NCBI RefSeq assembly: GCF_017254845.1
Contig: NZ_JAFKCU010000002.1
Location: 372,001 to 436,000, forward strand
Reading direction: 5' to 3'
DNA length: 64,000 nt
Origin: Algoriphagus pacificus
Lineage (GTDB): Bacteria > Bacteroidota > Bacteroidia > Cytophagales > Cyclobacteriaceae
In this document: positions 46,076 to 55,213 of the stretch, in pieces
Position numbering within the stretch: position 1 is the stretch's first letter
Layout: each line of letters begins with the position of its first letter
Translations under genes and position numbers: made by a program
Notes under the pieces: generated by a model
Seen by the model: the letters and a program-made list of their open reading frames with translations, nothing else
Databases searched by the model: none
What the model was told of the DNA's origin: nothing

Positions 46076-46142
46076 TTGGATTTTCTAGCTCATGGAAAGA
46101 GATAGAAGTTCCTTTAAAAAAATGAAAATTCAAATCAGCTTA

Positions 46143-47276
46143 CTAAAAATCCATGTCATCCGTACTTCTGAGCTGCACGTGTTTTTTCATTTTTTTCTGG
46201 ATGATTTTAAAGTGGTGCAAATCCTCTTCAGTGATCAAAGAAATAGCCTCGCCAGTTGCACCTGCTCTCCCAGTTCTCCCGATTCTATGCACATAATCTT
46301 TTGGAGATCTGGGCAATTCATAATTTATCACAAGGGGTAAAAACTGTATGTCTATCCCCCTGCCAGCCAAGTCTGTTGCTACCAAAACTCTTGTTTTGCC
46401 GGACTTGAATTTTGCCAAAGCTTCTGTTCTGGCTCCCTGACTTTTATCTCCATGGAAAGCCACAGCATCAATCCCATTTTTCACCAATTTATTGGCGACG
46501 TTATTTGCAGTACGAATGGAAGAAGTGAAAACCAAAATTTGTTTCCAATCCCCGGATTGTAGGATATGACGTAATAAAGGGCCTTTTTTCTCCGCTTCTA
46601 CACGATAGGCATACTGATCAATCAGATCCACATCCATTTCAGCAGCCTTTACAGTGATTTTTTTTGGATCTTTCAGAAGAGAAGAAATCATCTTTTCCAA
46701 GGTTTCATCCATTGTTGCTGAAAACAAGATGTTTTGACGCTTTTTAGGTATTTCGGAAAGGATCTGGTTGACTTCTTCCCTGAATCCCATATTCAGGACC
46801 TTGTCCATTTCATCAAGCACCAAAATTTCTACTTGGGATAGCTGAAGTGAATTTTTAGATAATAGATCCAAAAGCCTGCCTGGCGTAGCAATAAGGATGT
46901 CAGTTCCATTTAATTTCCGCATCTGTGGATTGATGGAAACTCCTCCAAAAACCGCAACCGTTTTTACCCTTCTATTTAAAAATCTTGAAAAATTATCTGC
47001 AACCTGTGCTACCTGTGAAGCCAATTCCCGCGTAGGAACCAAAATCAACACTGGGATATTTCTTGAGCTATTTTCTTTTTTGCCTTGAAGAATCTGGAGG
47101 ATAGGTAAAATGTAGGAAGCAGTTTTACCTGAACCTGTAGGTGCAATTCCTAAAATATCCTGGGTTCCTAAAATGGCAGGAATCGCTTCGATTTGAATAG
47201 GATAGGGAGTTTGATAATTAGCTTTCTCAGTAGCAGTCACTAACTGCTGATTCAATCCTAAATCAGAAAATTTCAT
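46143..47276 (-). CDS. DEAD-box RNA helicase
   Basis: ATP-dependent RNA helicase of 377 residues, from ATG 47276 (MKFSDLGLN, the canonical Q-motif start; a longer reading to 47336 lacks support). All core motifs are seen: APTGSGKTAS (motif I), PTRELASQ (Ia), LDEMD in place of the usual DEAD box (motif II), SATMD (III), the second RecA domain with VFTSSIRTANNVA, and RGIDIQ...HRIGRTGRAG (V-VI). There is almost no C-terminal extension, so it is a minimal RhlE/DeaD-like protein of ribosome assembly or mRNA decay. The DEMD variant keeps the Asp-Glu-x-Asp needed for ATP hydrolysis. Confidence 0.94.
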   Translation of the reverse strand: MKFSDLGLNQQLVTATEKANYQTPYPIQIEAIPAILGTQDILGIAPTGSGKTASYILPILQILQGKKENSSRNIPVLILVPTRELASQVAQVADNFSRFLNRRVKTVAVFGGVSINPQMRKLNGTDILIATPGRLLDLLSKNSLQLSQVEILVLDEMDKVLNMGFREEVNQILSEIPKKRQNILFSATMDETLEKMISSLLKDPKKITVKAAEMDVDLIDQYAYRVEAEKKGPLLRHILQSGDWKQILVFTSSIRTANNVANKLVKNGIDAVAFHGDKSQGARTEALAKFKSGKTRVLVATDLAGRGIDIQFLPLVINYELPRSPKDYVHRIGRTGRAGATGEAISLITEEDLHHFKIIQKKMKKHVQLRSTDDMDF

Positions 47277-47362
47277 GGGTTCCAAATTTGGACAAAGGTA
47301 AGGATGTTCTTTGATTGAGTTTTGCCTAGAAACCAATCATTCCATTCTTTGCTCTAAAATAG

Positions 47363-48598
47363 TTAGCTCGCAAAAGCCTCCTCTTTGTAAACTTTGCTGA
47401 TCGTACCTCGAATGTTTTGATCAGTTTTCAAGGCAATAAAGCCAGCAAGTGCGCAGGCGGCCATTCCAGCAACCATTGGCAATGAAGTTCCATCGTGAAA
47501 AAAGCTTACCCCAGCAGAAGCCAATCCCCCAAATGCCATTCGCACGCTTCCCAAAATGGCAGAAGCACTCCCCGCATTTCGAGAAAATGGAGCCAAGGAT
47601 AGAGCGGCAGTATTCGGTCCGTTTAATCCATGAGCAGTTAAAAACACAAACATCAGCGCCAGTAAAATGCCCACTCCAAACCATTGAAAATAGATTCCAA
47701 TAACTAAAAGAAGCCCAACCAGAACCTGATAGTGCATCGAGAAATTAATGATTTGCTGGCTAGTAAATCTCCTCAAGAGCAAGTGATTTAGCTGTGTGGA
47801 ACCAATCATCGCAAAGGCCAAAACTGCGAAAATCCATCCATACTGGGTTTCACTAACCCCGTAGATATTCATAAAAACATCTGCTGAACCTGCGATATAA
47901 GCAAAAGGAGCTGCTCCAGCCAACCCACCAACCAACATATACACCAAGAACTGGCGGTTTTGCAAAACCTGAATATAGTTTTTCCACACTTGATTTGGCT
48001 TCAGCGATACTAATTTATCCGGATCTGCGCCATCAGGTAAAACATAAATTACTGCTAACCAAATGATTACTGTTAAAATAGCCAGTATTATAAACACCCA
48101 ATGCCAATGGTAAAATGCAGTTACAAATCCACCGAGTGTTGGAGCAATCATAGGGGAAACGGCAATCACCAAAGTCAATAAAGCGAGAACTTGAGCGGTT
48201 TTTTTTACAGGGAAAATATCTCTCACCATTGCTTGCGCTGCCACCATTCCTGCACAACCACCAATTGCTTGGAGAAATCTCATAAGGATTAGATTTTCCA
48301 CCGAGCCAGAAAGCGCACAACCAATAGAAGCCAAGACATAAATCCCTAACCCAGCATACAAGGGTTTCTTTCTTCCATATTTGTCGAGCAAAGGCCCATA
48401 AAAAAGTTGTCCGATGGCGATGCCCACCAAATACCCCGTTAAGGAAAGTTGGATATTGGCAATAGAGGTATCCAAATCTCTTGCCATTGCAGGAAATCCA
48501 GGCAGATACATGTCTATGGAAAAGGGGCTGATTGTACAAAGTGCGCCTAATACCAAGACAATTTTGAAGTATTCCTTTTTTGAAATTTTCCTATCCAA
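47363..48598 (-). CDS. Bcr/CflA family MFS drug exporter
   Basis: Major facilitator superfamily exporter of 411 residues and 12 transmembrane helices. The family signature after helix 1 is FSIDMYLPGFPAMARDL, with GQLFYGPLLDKYGRKKPLYAG at the loop 2-3 motif A. Such proteins export bicyclomycin, chloramphenicol or other small molecules with H+ antiport. The start is TTG at 48598: an in-frame TAA directly precedes it, and the first ATG is inside helix 1. It stands alone; nothing in the flanks hints at a special substrate. Confidence 0.92.
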   Translation of the reverse strand: MDRKISKKEYFKIVLVLGALCTISPFSIDMYLPGFPAMARDLDTSIANIQLSLTGYLVGIAIGQLFYGPLLDKYGRKKPLYAGLGIYVLASIGCALSGSVENLILMRFLQAIGGCAGMVAAQAMVRDIFPVKKTAQVLALLTLVIAVSPMIAPTLGGFVTAFYHWHWVFIILAILTVIIWLAVIYVLPDGADPDKLVSLKPNQVWKNYIQVLQNRQFLVYMLVGGLAGAAPFAYIAGSADVFMNIYGVSETQYGWIFAVLAFAMIGSTQLNHLLLRRFTSQQIINFSMHYQVLVGLLLVIGIYFQWFGVGILLALMFVFLTAHGLNGPNTAALSLAPFSRNAGSASAILGSVRMAFGGLASAGVSFFHDGTSLPMVAGMAACALAGFIALKTDQNIRGTISKVYKEEAFAS

Positions 48599-48808
48599 TT
48601 AAAAACTGATTTTATCTCACCAAACTATTCTGAGCAAACAGGTTTGATTCTTATTGAGTTCGTAAAATTCGGCCAAATTAATTGACAAAAAAATAAAGAG
48701 GAGAACTTAATTTTGAGAATTAAATAATTGATAATCTGAAAACAATAGATCTTTTTAGGTTTCTATGTTTGCTTTTGAATACTCATCGATTGTTAGAAGA
48801 TAATTTTT

Positions 48809-49255
48809 TTAAGGATTTGTTTCCTCCAACACTTTCGTAATGGTCATGCCTTCACTTCCAGCATAAAAGACAATGATTTCTGCTGGGACATCTCCGGAAT
48901 TGACTCCAAAATGAACCGTATTAACTACCTCGATAATAGGATCGCCAGCTTTCATTTTTAATTTATTTCCAAATTCATCTTCTACGGTAAGTTCTCCTGT
49001 CAAAAGAACTCCTGCATTGATTACTGGATGAAGATGCTTAGGTAAAGTTGAACCCGGGCCTATGGTGATTTTCAAAATAGAAATTTTAGGTTTCCCCTCA
49101 GGATAGGCAGGAATTGGGTTTCCATTCCAAGTTTCTTCCGACGAAATCAATACTTCTGAAGTATTTGAAGTAATCTGGCTGACTGTGATGAAATAAGTGA
49201 AAAGAGAGGCCAAAGCTATTAGCAGTAGAGCAAAAATTGGCTTGATTGTTAGCAT
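48809..49255 (-). CDS. Small exported cupin protein
   Basis: A 148-residue protein with an N-terminal hydrophobic helix (signal or anchor, about 5-27) and a single cupin beta-barrel: LKITIGPGSTLPKHLHPVINAGVLLTGELTVED carries the metal-binding His-x-His motif (HLH), and GDPIIEVVNTVHFGVN gives the second-motif His. The role of such isolated periplasmic cupins is not known; they may sense, bind or isomerise small molecules. It is divergent from the cytochrome-dehydrogenase gene at 49421 with 165 bp between the starts, so the two might share control. Confidence 0.82.
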   Translation of the reverse strand: MLTIKPIFALLLIALASLFTYFITVSQITSNTSEVLISSEETWNGNPIPAYPEGKPKISILKITIGPGSTLPKHLHPVINAGVLLTGELTVEDEFGNKLKMKAGDPIIEVVNTVHFGVNSGDVPAEIIVFYAGSEGMTITKVLEETNP

Positions 49256-49286
49256 ATGTAGATCAAAATTAATTCGTGAAAAGTGT

Positions 49287-49294
49287 CAAAAGTA
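49287..49294 (-). promoter_or_regulatory. Candidate -7 element for the cupin gene
   Basis: On the minus strand this reads TACTTTTG, matching TAnnTTTG, 31 bp before the cupin ATG. A second match, TAATTTTG, lies at 49264-49271 but is too close to the start. I see no TTG at the expected -33 distance. Confidence 0.3.
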
Positions 49295-49420
49295 ATCCGG
49301 ATTTTTTTAACCGTTTGGTAAAATAGTCTTGTGAATCAATCGAATAAGTGTCAAATTAGGAAAACTGTCCTTTTAATAAAATTAATGTAGAAGGATGGAA
49401 TAATAACCCAAAATAAACCT

Positions 49421-51964
49421 ATGTCGATTCACCGCTATGCGGGCATCCTGTTGCTGGTGTCCCTGATGTTTGCTTGTTCCCCTACCGATAGCGAAGATAT
49501 ACGAGGCATTTCAGCTCCAAAATCACCCGATGAAGAGCTTAAAACCTTCCAGCTGGAACCTGGCTTTAAAATCCAATTAGTAGCCTCTGAACCGATGGTA
49601 CAAGAGCCTGTGGCTATTCAGTTTGATGAGGATGGAAGACTTTGGGTAGTTGAGATGAGAGGCTACATGTCAGACATGGAAGCAAGTGAGGAGGAGAAAC
49701 CCATCGGAAGAATTTCTGTTTTGGAGGATACGGACGGGGATGGAGAAATGGATAAATCGACAATTTATCTCGACAGTTTGATCATGCCGAGATCCATCGG
49801 TTTGTTTTCCGGAGGAGCTTTGGTAGCTGAAAATAATGCACTTTGGGTGACTAAAGATCTTGATGGAGACCTAAAATCAGACTCTAAAGTTCTATTGGAT
49901 TCCACTTATTCCAAAAGTGGTGTAGTCGAGCACACCGATAATGGATTTGTGAGGAATTTAGACAACTGGTATTACAGCGCCAAGTCCCGCCTCAGGTATA
50001 GACTTCAGGGAGATGAATGGATACGGGATTCTACTGAGTTTCGTGGACAATGGGGGATTTCCCAAGACGATAAAGGCAGGCTAATCTATAATTACAATTG
50101 GTCTCAGCTTCATGGAGACTTGGTGCCTGCGAATTATATTTTTGAAAATAAAAACTACACCCCATCCGTGGGTATAGATTATGGATTGACAATAGACAGA
50201 AGAGTTTATCCAATCCGATCCAATCTTGCTGTAAATCGAGGTTATATTCCAGGTACTTTAGATGAAGAGGGAAAATTGCTGGAATTTACCTCTGCTTGCT
50301 CACCGGTAGTTTATAGAAGCAACTTATTTCCAGAAGAATTTCATGGGAATATTTTCGTGATGGAAAATGCCGGGAATCTGGTCAAAAGAAATTTGGTCAC
50401 TGAAAAAGGAGTTTATCTGGAGGCAAAAGATCCCAACCCAGGTACTGAATTTTTAGCTTCTACTGATGAAAGATTTCGGCCCGTCCATGGTTCGGTCGGC
50501 CCTGATGGAGCGCTTTACATAGTCGATATGTATCATGGGATTGTCCAGCATGTGGCATACATGACGGAGTATCTCAAAGAACAGACGATTGAGAGGAGAT
50601 TGGATGCTCCTGTTCATATGGGCAGAATCTGGAGAATTGTTCCTGAAAATGCTCAAGTAAAAGCACCTGAAAAACTCTCCCAGAAAACTGATCAAGAATT
50701 GGCGGAATTTCTCTCTCATGCAGATGGTTGGTATAGAGATATGGCTCAAAGGCTTTTGATTGAGAGAAATGCTAGCGCTATTGAGACTGAATTAAAAAAT
50801 CTGGCTAAGAATTCTTCTGAAAACTATGGGGCTATCCATGCTTTGTGGACTTTGGAAGGTTTGGGGCTTGCAGATTCAGAATTTTTAATGGACCTATTGA
50901 ATCATGAAGATGAACTGGTTCAGGCCAATGCTTTAAGGGTTTTGGATAAGCAGGTGGAGACAAATCCCTTACTTCAAGAAAGGTTAGGAGAAAAAATGAT
51001 TGCCATGTCTCAAAATCCAGGTCCGGAATTGGGACTTCAACTGGCTTTGAGTTCCTATGCTCTTAATGACAAAAACAATCAAGTTGTATTGACAAATATC
51101 CTCCAAAATCAAGGCGAAGATCCACTCATAAGAGACGCTGTATTGAGTAGTTTGGAAGATAGAGAGTTTGATTTTTTGAAGACGCTGTGGAATCAGGAAA
51201 ACTGGGGTAAATCCCAATCTGATAAAGAAATGGTGTTGGAAATGCTCACTGCTGCAATTATAAAAAAAGCGGATGAAGGCGAAATTAAAAATCTTATCAG
51301 CTTGATAGACCAAGATGATATGGGCTGGAAGGAACATGCTGTATTGGCCTCTATGGCCATTCAATCCGGAAATTCTCCAGAAGTAGGTTTTGTGGCATAT
51401 TCCTCCGAACCAAATTTATTTAAAAGGGCAAACCTGCCTCTGGAATCCAATCGAATCGCCATGTTAAAAAGGCTTTTTTCTTGGCCGGGTTTTGATCCAA
51501 GCCAAATCACAACTGCGGAAGGCAATTTGGAGGGAAAAGAGCTGAAACAATTTGCTGAAGGAAGGCAAAAATTCCTTGCTAGCTGTGCAAGTTGCCATGG
51601 GGCAAACGGGAAAGGTCTGAATAGGATGGGTCCACCGCTTGCCAATTCTGAATGGGTTTTAGGGGATGAAAATCGATTAACTCTGATTTTACTGCATGGC
51701 TTGGAAGGAGCAATCGAAGTAGATGGTAAAAAATACGATGCTCCTGAAATTCTTCCTGTCATGCCCGCACATTCTACAATGGATGATTCAAGTATTGCTT
51801 CGATTTTGACCTACATTAGAAATGAATGGGGAAATCAAGCGACTGCAGTAACAGGAAGAACTGTCGGAAAAATGAGGGTGACTTCGCAAGGTAGAGTGTA
51901 CCCTTGGTCTCCAGCTGAATTGAATCAGCATGTAGAAAAATTAAATGCCAGTGAATTCAACTAG
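49421..51964 (+). CDS. Lipoprotein PVC-type dehydrogenase with HEAT repeats and cytochrome c
   Basis: An 847-residue exported lipoprotein (lipobox SLMFAC, Cys19). The N-terminal part (about 40-420) is a PVC-type membrane-bound dehydrogenase beta-propeller (FKIQLVASEPMVQEPVAIQFDEDGRLWVVEMRGY, then VLEDTDGDGEMDKSTIYLD, GSVGPDGALYIVDMYHGIVQH). The middle (about 430-690) is alpha-helical, HEAT-like. The C-terminus is a class I cytochrome c with C722-x-x-C725-H726 (CASCHGANGKG) and Met ligand candidates near VMPAHSTM. It would oxidise a sugar or alcohol at the outer face of a membrane and pass electrons to its own heme. No PQQ site can be assigned with certainty. An exported isomerase gene follows after 23 bp. 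Confidence 0.9.
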   Translation: MSIHRYAGILLLVSLMFACSPTDSEDIRGISAPKSPDEELKTFQLEPGFKIQLVASEPMVQEPVAIQFDEDGRLWVVEMRGYMSDMEASEEEKPIGRISVLEDTDGDGEMDKSTIYLDSLIMPRSIGLFSGGALVAENNALWVTKDLDGDLKSDSKVLLDSTYSKSGVVEHTDNGFVRNLDNWYYSAKSRLRYRLQGDEWIRDSTEFRGQWGISQDDKGRLIYNYNWSQLHGDLVPANYIFENKNYTPSVGIDYGLTIDRRVYPIRSNLAVNRGYIPGTLDEEGKLLEFTSACSPVVYRSNLFPEEFHGNIFVMENAGNLVKRNLVTEKGVYLEAKDPNPGTEFLASTDERFRPVHGSVGPDGALYIVDMYHGIVQHVAYMTEYLKEQTIERRLDAPVHMGRIWRIVPENAQVKAPEKLSQKTDQELAEFLSHADGWYRDMAQRLLIERNASAIETELKNLAKNSSENYGAIHALWTLEGLGLADSEFLMDLLNHEDELVQANALRVLDKQVETNPLLQERLGEKMIAMSQNPGPELGLQLALSSYALNDKNNQVVLTNILQNQGEDPLIRDAVLSSLEDREFDFLKTLWNQENWGKSQSDKEMVLEMLTAAIIKKADEGEIKNLISLIDQDDMGWKEHAVLASMAIQSGNSPEVGFVAYSSEPNLFKRANLPLESNRIAMLKRLFSWPGFDPSQITTAEGNLEGKELKQFAEGRQKFLASCASCHGANGKGLNRMGPPLANSEWVLGDENRLTLILLHGLEGAIEVDGKKYDAPEILPVMPAHSTMDDSSIASILTYIRNEWGNQATAVTGRTVGKMRVTSQGRVYPWSPAELNQHVEKLNASEFN

Positions 51965-51987
51965 AACGACAATAGCCCAAAATATCT

Positions 51988-53079
51988 ATGAAAAAAAATC
52001 ATCAAATACTGCAGGAAGGAAGAAGGGATTTTATCCGGAAAGCAGGTTTGGGAGCTCTGGCGATGAATTTTCCATTTCCTGAGATTCCCCAAAGTCTTGC
52101 GGGAATTCCCATGGGGATTGTCGTTCATTCCTATGCCGCTCGCTGGCATTCGAAAACATCCAGCTCGGTTTACCCCGGCTTTGAAAATGCCCTTGACTTG
52201 ATAGCCCACTGTGAAAAAATTGGTGCTGGAGGAGTCCAGGTAGGCGTCAATGGATGGGCAAGTGACTTTGCAAAAAAGGTGAGGGATGTCAGAGAAAAAA
52301 GCGGATTATATCTGGAAGGCAGCATTGGATTGCCTAAATCTTCCACCGATGTTTCCAACTTTGAAAAAGAGGTAATTGCCGCAAAAGAGGCTGGAGCGGA
52401 AGTTTTGAGAACTGTCTGCTTGAACGGAAGAAGGTATGAAAACTTCCACTCGGAAAAAGAATTTCTTGACTTCAAAACAGGAGCTTTGGTTTCTCTGGCT
52501 TTGGCAGAGCCAATTGTAAGCAAGCATAAAATGAAATTGGCTGTAGAAAACCACAAAGATTGGAAAGCAGCTGAATTGGCTGAAATTATCCGAGATCTAG
52601 GAAGTGAGTGGGTTGGGGTAACGGTCGATTTTGGGAATAATATGGCTTTATTGGAAGATCCCATGGAGGTTATTTCCACTTTGGCACCGCTGGCTTTTTC
52701 TACCCACGTGAAAGACATGGGTGTCAAAGAATATGATCAAGGATTTTTACTGTCTGAAGTTCCTTTGGGAGAAGGGATTGTAGACCTCAAAGCTGGGGTG
52801 GAACTATGCAAAAAATATAACCCTACTATCAATTTCAGCTTAGAAATGATCACCAGAGATCCTTTGGAAATCCCTGTTTTGATTGAGGAGTATTGGGGGA
52901 CTTTCCCTGATTCCAATGCCTTAACCTTAGCCAGGATTTTAAAAAAAGTAAAAGAAACCAGCTTTGAAAAAGGTCTCCCAGAAGTTTCTAACTTGACTTC
53001 AGAAGAACGATTGGCTTTCGAAGAAGCTAATGTGATAGCCTGCTTGGATTATAGTGAAAAGAGTTTGGGGCTTGGATAA
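51988..53079 (+). CDS. Tat-exported TIM-barrel sugar isomerase/epimerase
   Basis: A 363-residue xylose isomerase-like TIM barrel (AP endonuclease 2 superfamily) with a Tat-like signal (GRRDFIRKAGLGALAMNF). The four metal ligands of the sugar isomerase/epimerase group are all in place: E187 (VENHKDW), D214 (VTVDFGNN), H240 (STHVKD) and E286 (FSLEMITRD). Related proteins isomerise or epimerise ketoses or 3-keto sugars. Being exported, it would act on the product of the cytochrome-linked dehydrogenase just upstream. An SDR gene follows after 22 bp. Substrate is unknown. Confidence 0.89.
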   Translation: MKKNHQILQEGRRDFIRKAGLGALAMNFPFPEIPQSLAGIPMGIVVHSYAARWHSKTSSSVYPGFENALDLIAHCEKIGAGGVQVGVNGWASDFAKKVRDVREKSGLYLEGSIGLPKSSTDVSNFEKEVIAAKEAGAEVLRTVCLNGRRYENFHSEKEFLDFKTGALVSLALAEPIVSKHKMKLAVENHKDWKAAELAEIIRDLGSEWVGVTVDFGNNMALLEDPMEVISTLAPLAFSTHVKDMGVKEYDQGFLLSEVPLGEGIVDLKAGVELCKKYNPTINFSLEMITRDPLEIPVLIEEYWGTFPDSNALTLARILKKVKETSFEKGLPEVSNLTSEERLAFEEANVIACLDYSEKSLGLG

Positions 53080-53101
53080 GATTTAATAAAAACAAAAAAT
53101 A

Positions 53102-53893
53102 ATGAGCAATACGATGAGTGAATTACCAGGAATTAAACTTTTTGATCTGACAGGAAAATCGGCCATCATCACAGGAGGATCCAAGGGTTTGGGTCAGGCT
53201 ATGGCAGCCGGACTTGCCAGTGCTGGGGCAAATGTGATGTTGGTCAGTAGAAATTTGGACGAAGGCAAAAAAGCCGCCGATGAGATAGCAAGTGCTTATG
53301 GAGTAAAAGCTATATCTTTTGAAGCGGATGTGGTGAATGAAGATCAAACCATTGCCATGGCCAAAGCTGCCAATGATGCATTTGGAGGCATCGATATCTT
53401 GATTAATTCAGCGGGTATTAACATTCGTGGGGCAATAGATGAATTGACTTTGGATGATTTTCAAAAAGTGATGGACATCAATGTGACTGGTACTTGGCTT
53501 TGCTGTCGTGCGGTTACTCCTTATATGAAAGCTGCCAAAAGTGGAAGCATCATCAATTTGTCAAGTACTTTGGGTGTGGTTGGTTTAGCGAATCGAACTC
53601 CATATACTTCCAGCAAAGGTGCCGTAGTTCAAATGACAAGGGCTTTAGGATTAGAATTTGCACCTTTCAATATCAATGTCAATGCGATCTGTCCTGGACC
53701 TTTTCTAACCGAAATGAATCTACCTATTGCAGATACAGAAGAAGGGAAAAAGTTTGTTGTTGGAGCCACCGCTTTAGGAAGGTGGGGGGAACTAAAGGAA
53801 ATACAAGGAGCTGCAATTTTCTTAGCTTCAGATGCCAGTAATTACATGGTTGGATCGCTGGTTACAGTTGATGGAGGATGGACTGCTAGGTAA
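53102..53893 (+). CDS. Short-chain dehydrogenase, gluconate 5-dehydrogenase-like
   Basis: A cytoplasmic classical SDR oxidoreductase of 263 residues. The cofactor motif is TGGSKGLG (24-31), the active site N-S-Y-K set is INVTG (about N127), S154/S155 (INLSSTLG), Y168 and K172 (YTSSKGAV). Closest groups by eye are gluconate 5-dehydrogenase and related 2-keto-3-deoxy or polyol dehydrogenases. No signal is present, unlike its two upstream neighbours, so its substrate should be imported first. Last gene of a three-gene run; its stop overlaps by 8 bases with that of the convergent DHFR-like gene. Confidence 0.92.
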   Translation: MSNTMSELPGIKLFDLTGKSAIITGGSKGLGQAMAAGLASAGANVMLVSRNLDEGKKAADEIASAYGVKAISFEADVVNEDQTIAMAKAANDAFGGIDILINSAGINIRGAIDELTLDDFQKVMDINVTGTWLCCRAVTPYMKAAKSGSIINLSSTLGVVGLANRTPYTSSKGAVVQMTRALGLEFAPFNINVNAICPGPFLTEMNLPIADTEEGKKFVVGATALGRWGELKEIQGAAIFLASDASNYMVGSLVTVDGGWTAR

Positions 53894-54428
53894 CTTCTCG
53901 CTCTCGAACAAAATGATTTTGAGCCACCTTATCGAAAAATAAGGTGGTTTTTACACATTTAAAGACCAGTTTTTTTGGAAGGCTACCGAAAAGAGGAATA
54001 CCTTCTCCCAAAAGAACCGGAATGGTGGTAATGATCATCTCATCGATCAGGTCTTCAGCTAAAAAAGTTTGAATAGTTTTGCCCCCATCGATGTAAAGGT
54101 GATGAAAGCCTTTGCTATGAACTTCAGTCAACACTTCTTGAATTGAACCTTTGACCAAAAACACTTTACCCGATAATCTTTCGGGAATTTCAGTCATAGA
54201 ATTGCTCCAGACAAAAACAGGTTTTTTATAGAACCATTCTCCTTCAAAAGCTTCAACAACCTTATAGGTATTTCTTCCCATCAGAAGTGCGTCGATCTGT
54301 GAAGTGAATCCTTCATAACCGGTATCAATATGATCTATCTCAGGAAAAGTTGAAAGCCAGTCCAATTCATCGTTTTTTCCTGCGATAAAGCCATCTAAGC
54401 TGGTTGCGATAAAAACACTATTTTTCAT
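53886..54428 (-). CDS. RibD C-terminal/dihydrofolate reductase-like protein
   Basis: A cytoplasmic DHFR-fold reductase of 180 residues from ATG 54428 (MKNSVFIATSLDGFIAG; a TTG three codons before is possible). Family marks are FIATSLDGFIAGKNDELDWL, LLMGRNTYKVVEAF and the C-terminal IDGGKTIQTFLAEDLIDEMIITTIPVLLGEGIPLF. Members related to YwjB/RibD use NADPH, but for most, including this branch, the substrate is not known. It is unlikely to be the cell's main folate reductase. Convergent with the SDR gene with an 8-base stop overlap. Confidence 0.88.
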   Translation of the reverse strand: MKNSVFIATSLDGFIAGKNDELDWLSTFPEIDHIDTGYEGFTSQIDALLMGRNTYKVVEAFEGEWFYKKPVFVWSNSMTEIPERLSGKVFLVKGSIQEVLTEVHSKGFHHLYIDGGKTIQTFLAEDLIDEMIITTIPVLLGEGIPLFGSLPKKLVFKCVKTTLFFDKVAQNHFVREREVT

Positions 54429-54494
54429 TTGCCTCAAATTTTCTCTTCAAATATGCCAAAAGGTTGACTAAACTGTAGTAAAACGACGGGGGAG

Positions 54495-55148
54495 TTATCG
54501 GATTTCTTTATCTAAAAATTCATAGATGATCTCGGCCAACTGTTCATATCCTTCTGGAGTATAATGCACATCGTTATCCCCAAGTCCATTGCTTTTATGA
54601 ATCGAAATGGAAGGATTATATAGATCATTGATTAAGACTCCATGTTCCTTCATGACTTTTTTGGCAACTTGATTATATTTTTTAGGATCCTTTTTGAATC
54701 TCCCTGCTTCGTTTTCTGGGACATAGGTAGTGCTGACAAAAATCAATTTTGCATCAGAAAGCTTTTGGATTTTTGTTACTAGAGCATCAAGATTTGCCTG
54801 ATATTCCTCCAAAGAATAAGTAAGAGTCCCGTTTATTTTATCACGATTTCCATATTCTTTGGAGTCTGGATGGCGATAGCATAAATCCCACAATCCCCAG
54901 TTGAATTGAATGATATCCCAATCCTCTTCACCGATCCATTCATCAATTTTGTCAAGGCCAGTTCCTGTATGTTGCGCATTTCCGGGATTATGTACGACGA
55001 TAGCAGACTCACCAAATTTTTCCTGAACAAAAGGTGTATAGCCGATGGAAATAGAATCACCGATAATAAGGATTTTAGGTTTTTCTTCAGTGCTGAGGAT
55101 GACTGATGAAAACAGGAAGACAGCCGCAAAAGTGATCGATTTTATCAT
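54495..55148 (-). CDS. Secreted SGNH/GDSL-type esterase
   Basis: A 217-residue hydrolase with a signal peptide (1-20, ending ILST). Block I is IIGDSISIGYT with the nucleophile S32; the oxyanion Asn-containing block is HNPGNAQHTG; and the C-terminal block V is NDVHYTPEGY with the catalytic Asp and His. SGNH enzymes act as carbohydrate esterases, lipases or acyl transferases; the exported form suggests a deacetylase of glycans. It lies 65 bp after the DUF2207 gene on the same strand and is otherwise unlinked to carbohydrate genes. Confidence 0.9.
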   Translation of the reverse strand: MIKSITFAAVFLFSSVILSTEEKPKILIIGDSISIGYTPFVQEKFGESAIVVHNPGNAQHTGTGLDKIDEWIGEEDWDIIQFNWGLWDLCYRHPDSKEYGNRDKINGTLTYSLEEYQANLDALVTKIQKLSDAKLIFVSTTYVPENEAGRFKKDPKKYNQVAKKVMKEHGVLINDLYNPSISIHKSNGLGDNDVHYTPEGYEQLAEIIYEFLDKEIR

Positions 55149-55213
55149 CTAGTTCAGTCAAATGAAAATGGGTGAAATTAGTAGAATAAGCATGGTTTGG
55201 TGGTATTTGGAGT

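Noticed and set aside
48033-48539. 168-codon frame within the Bcr/CflA gene on the same strand
   Set aside because: It is an alternative frame of the transporter gene, giving a Trp/Cys-rich product typical of frame-shifted membrane protein codons.
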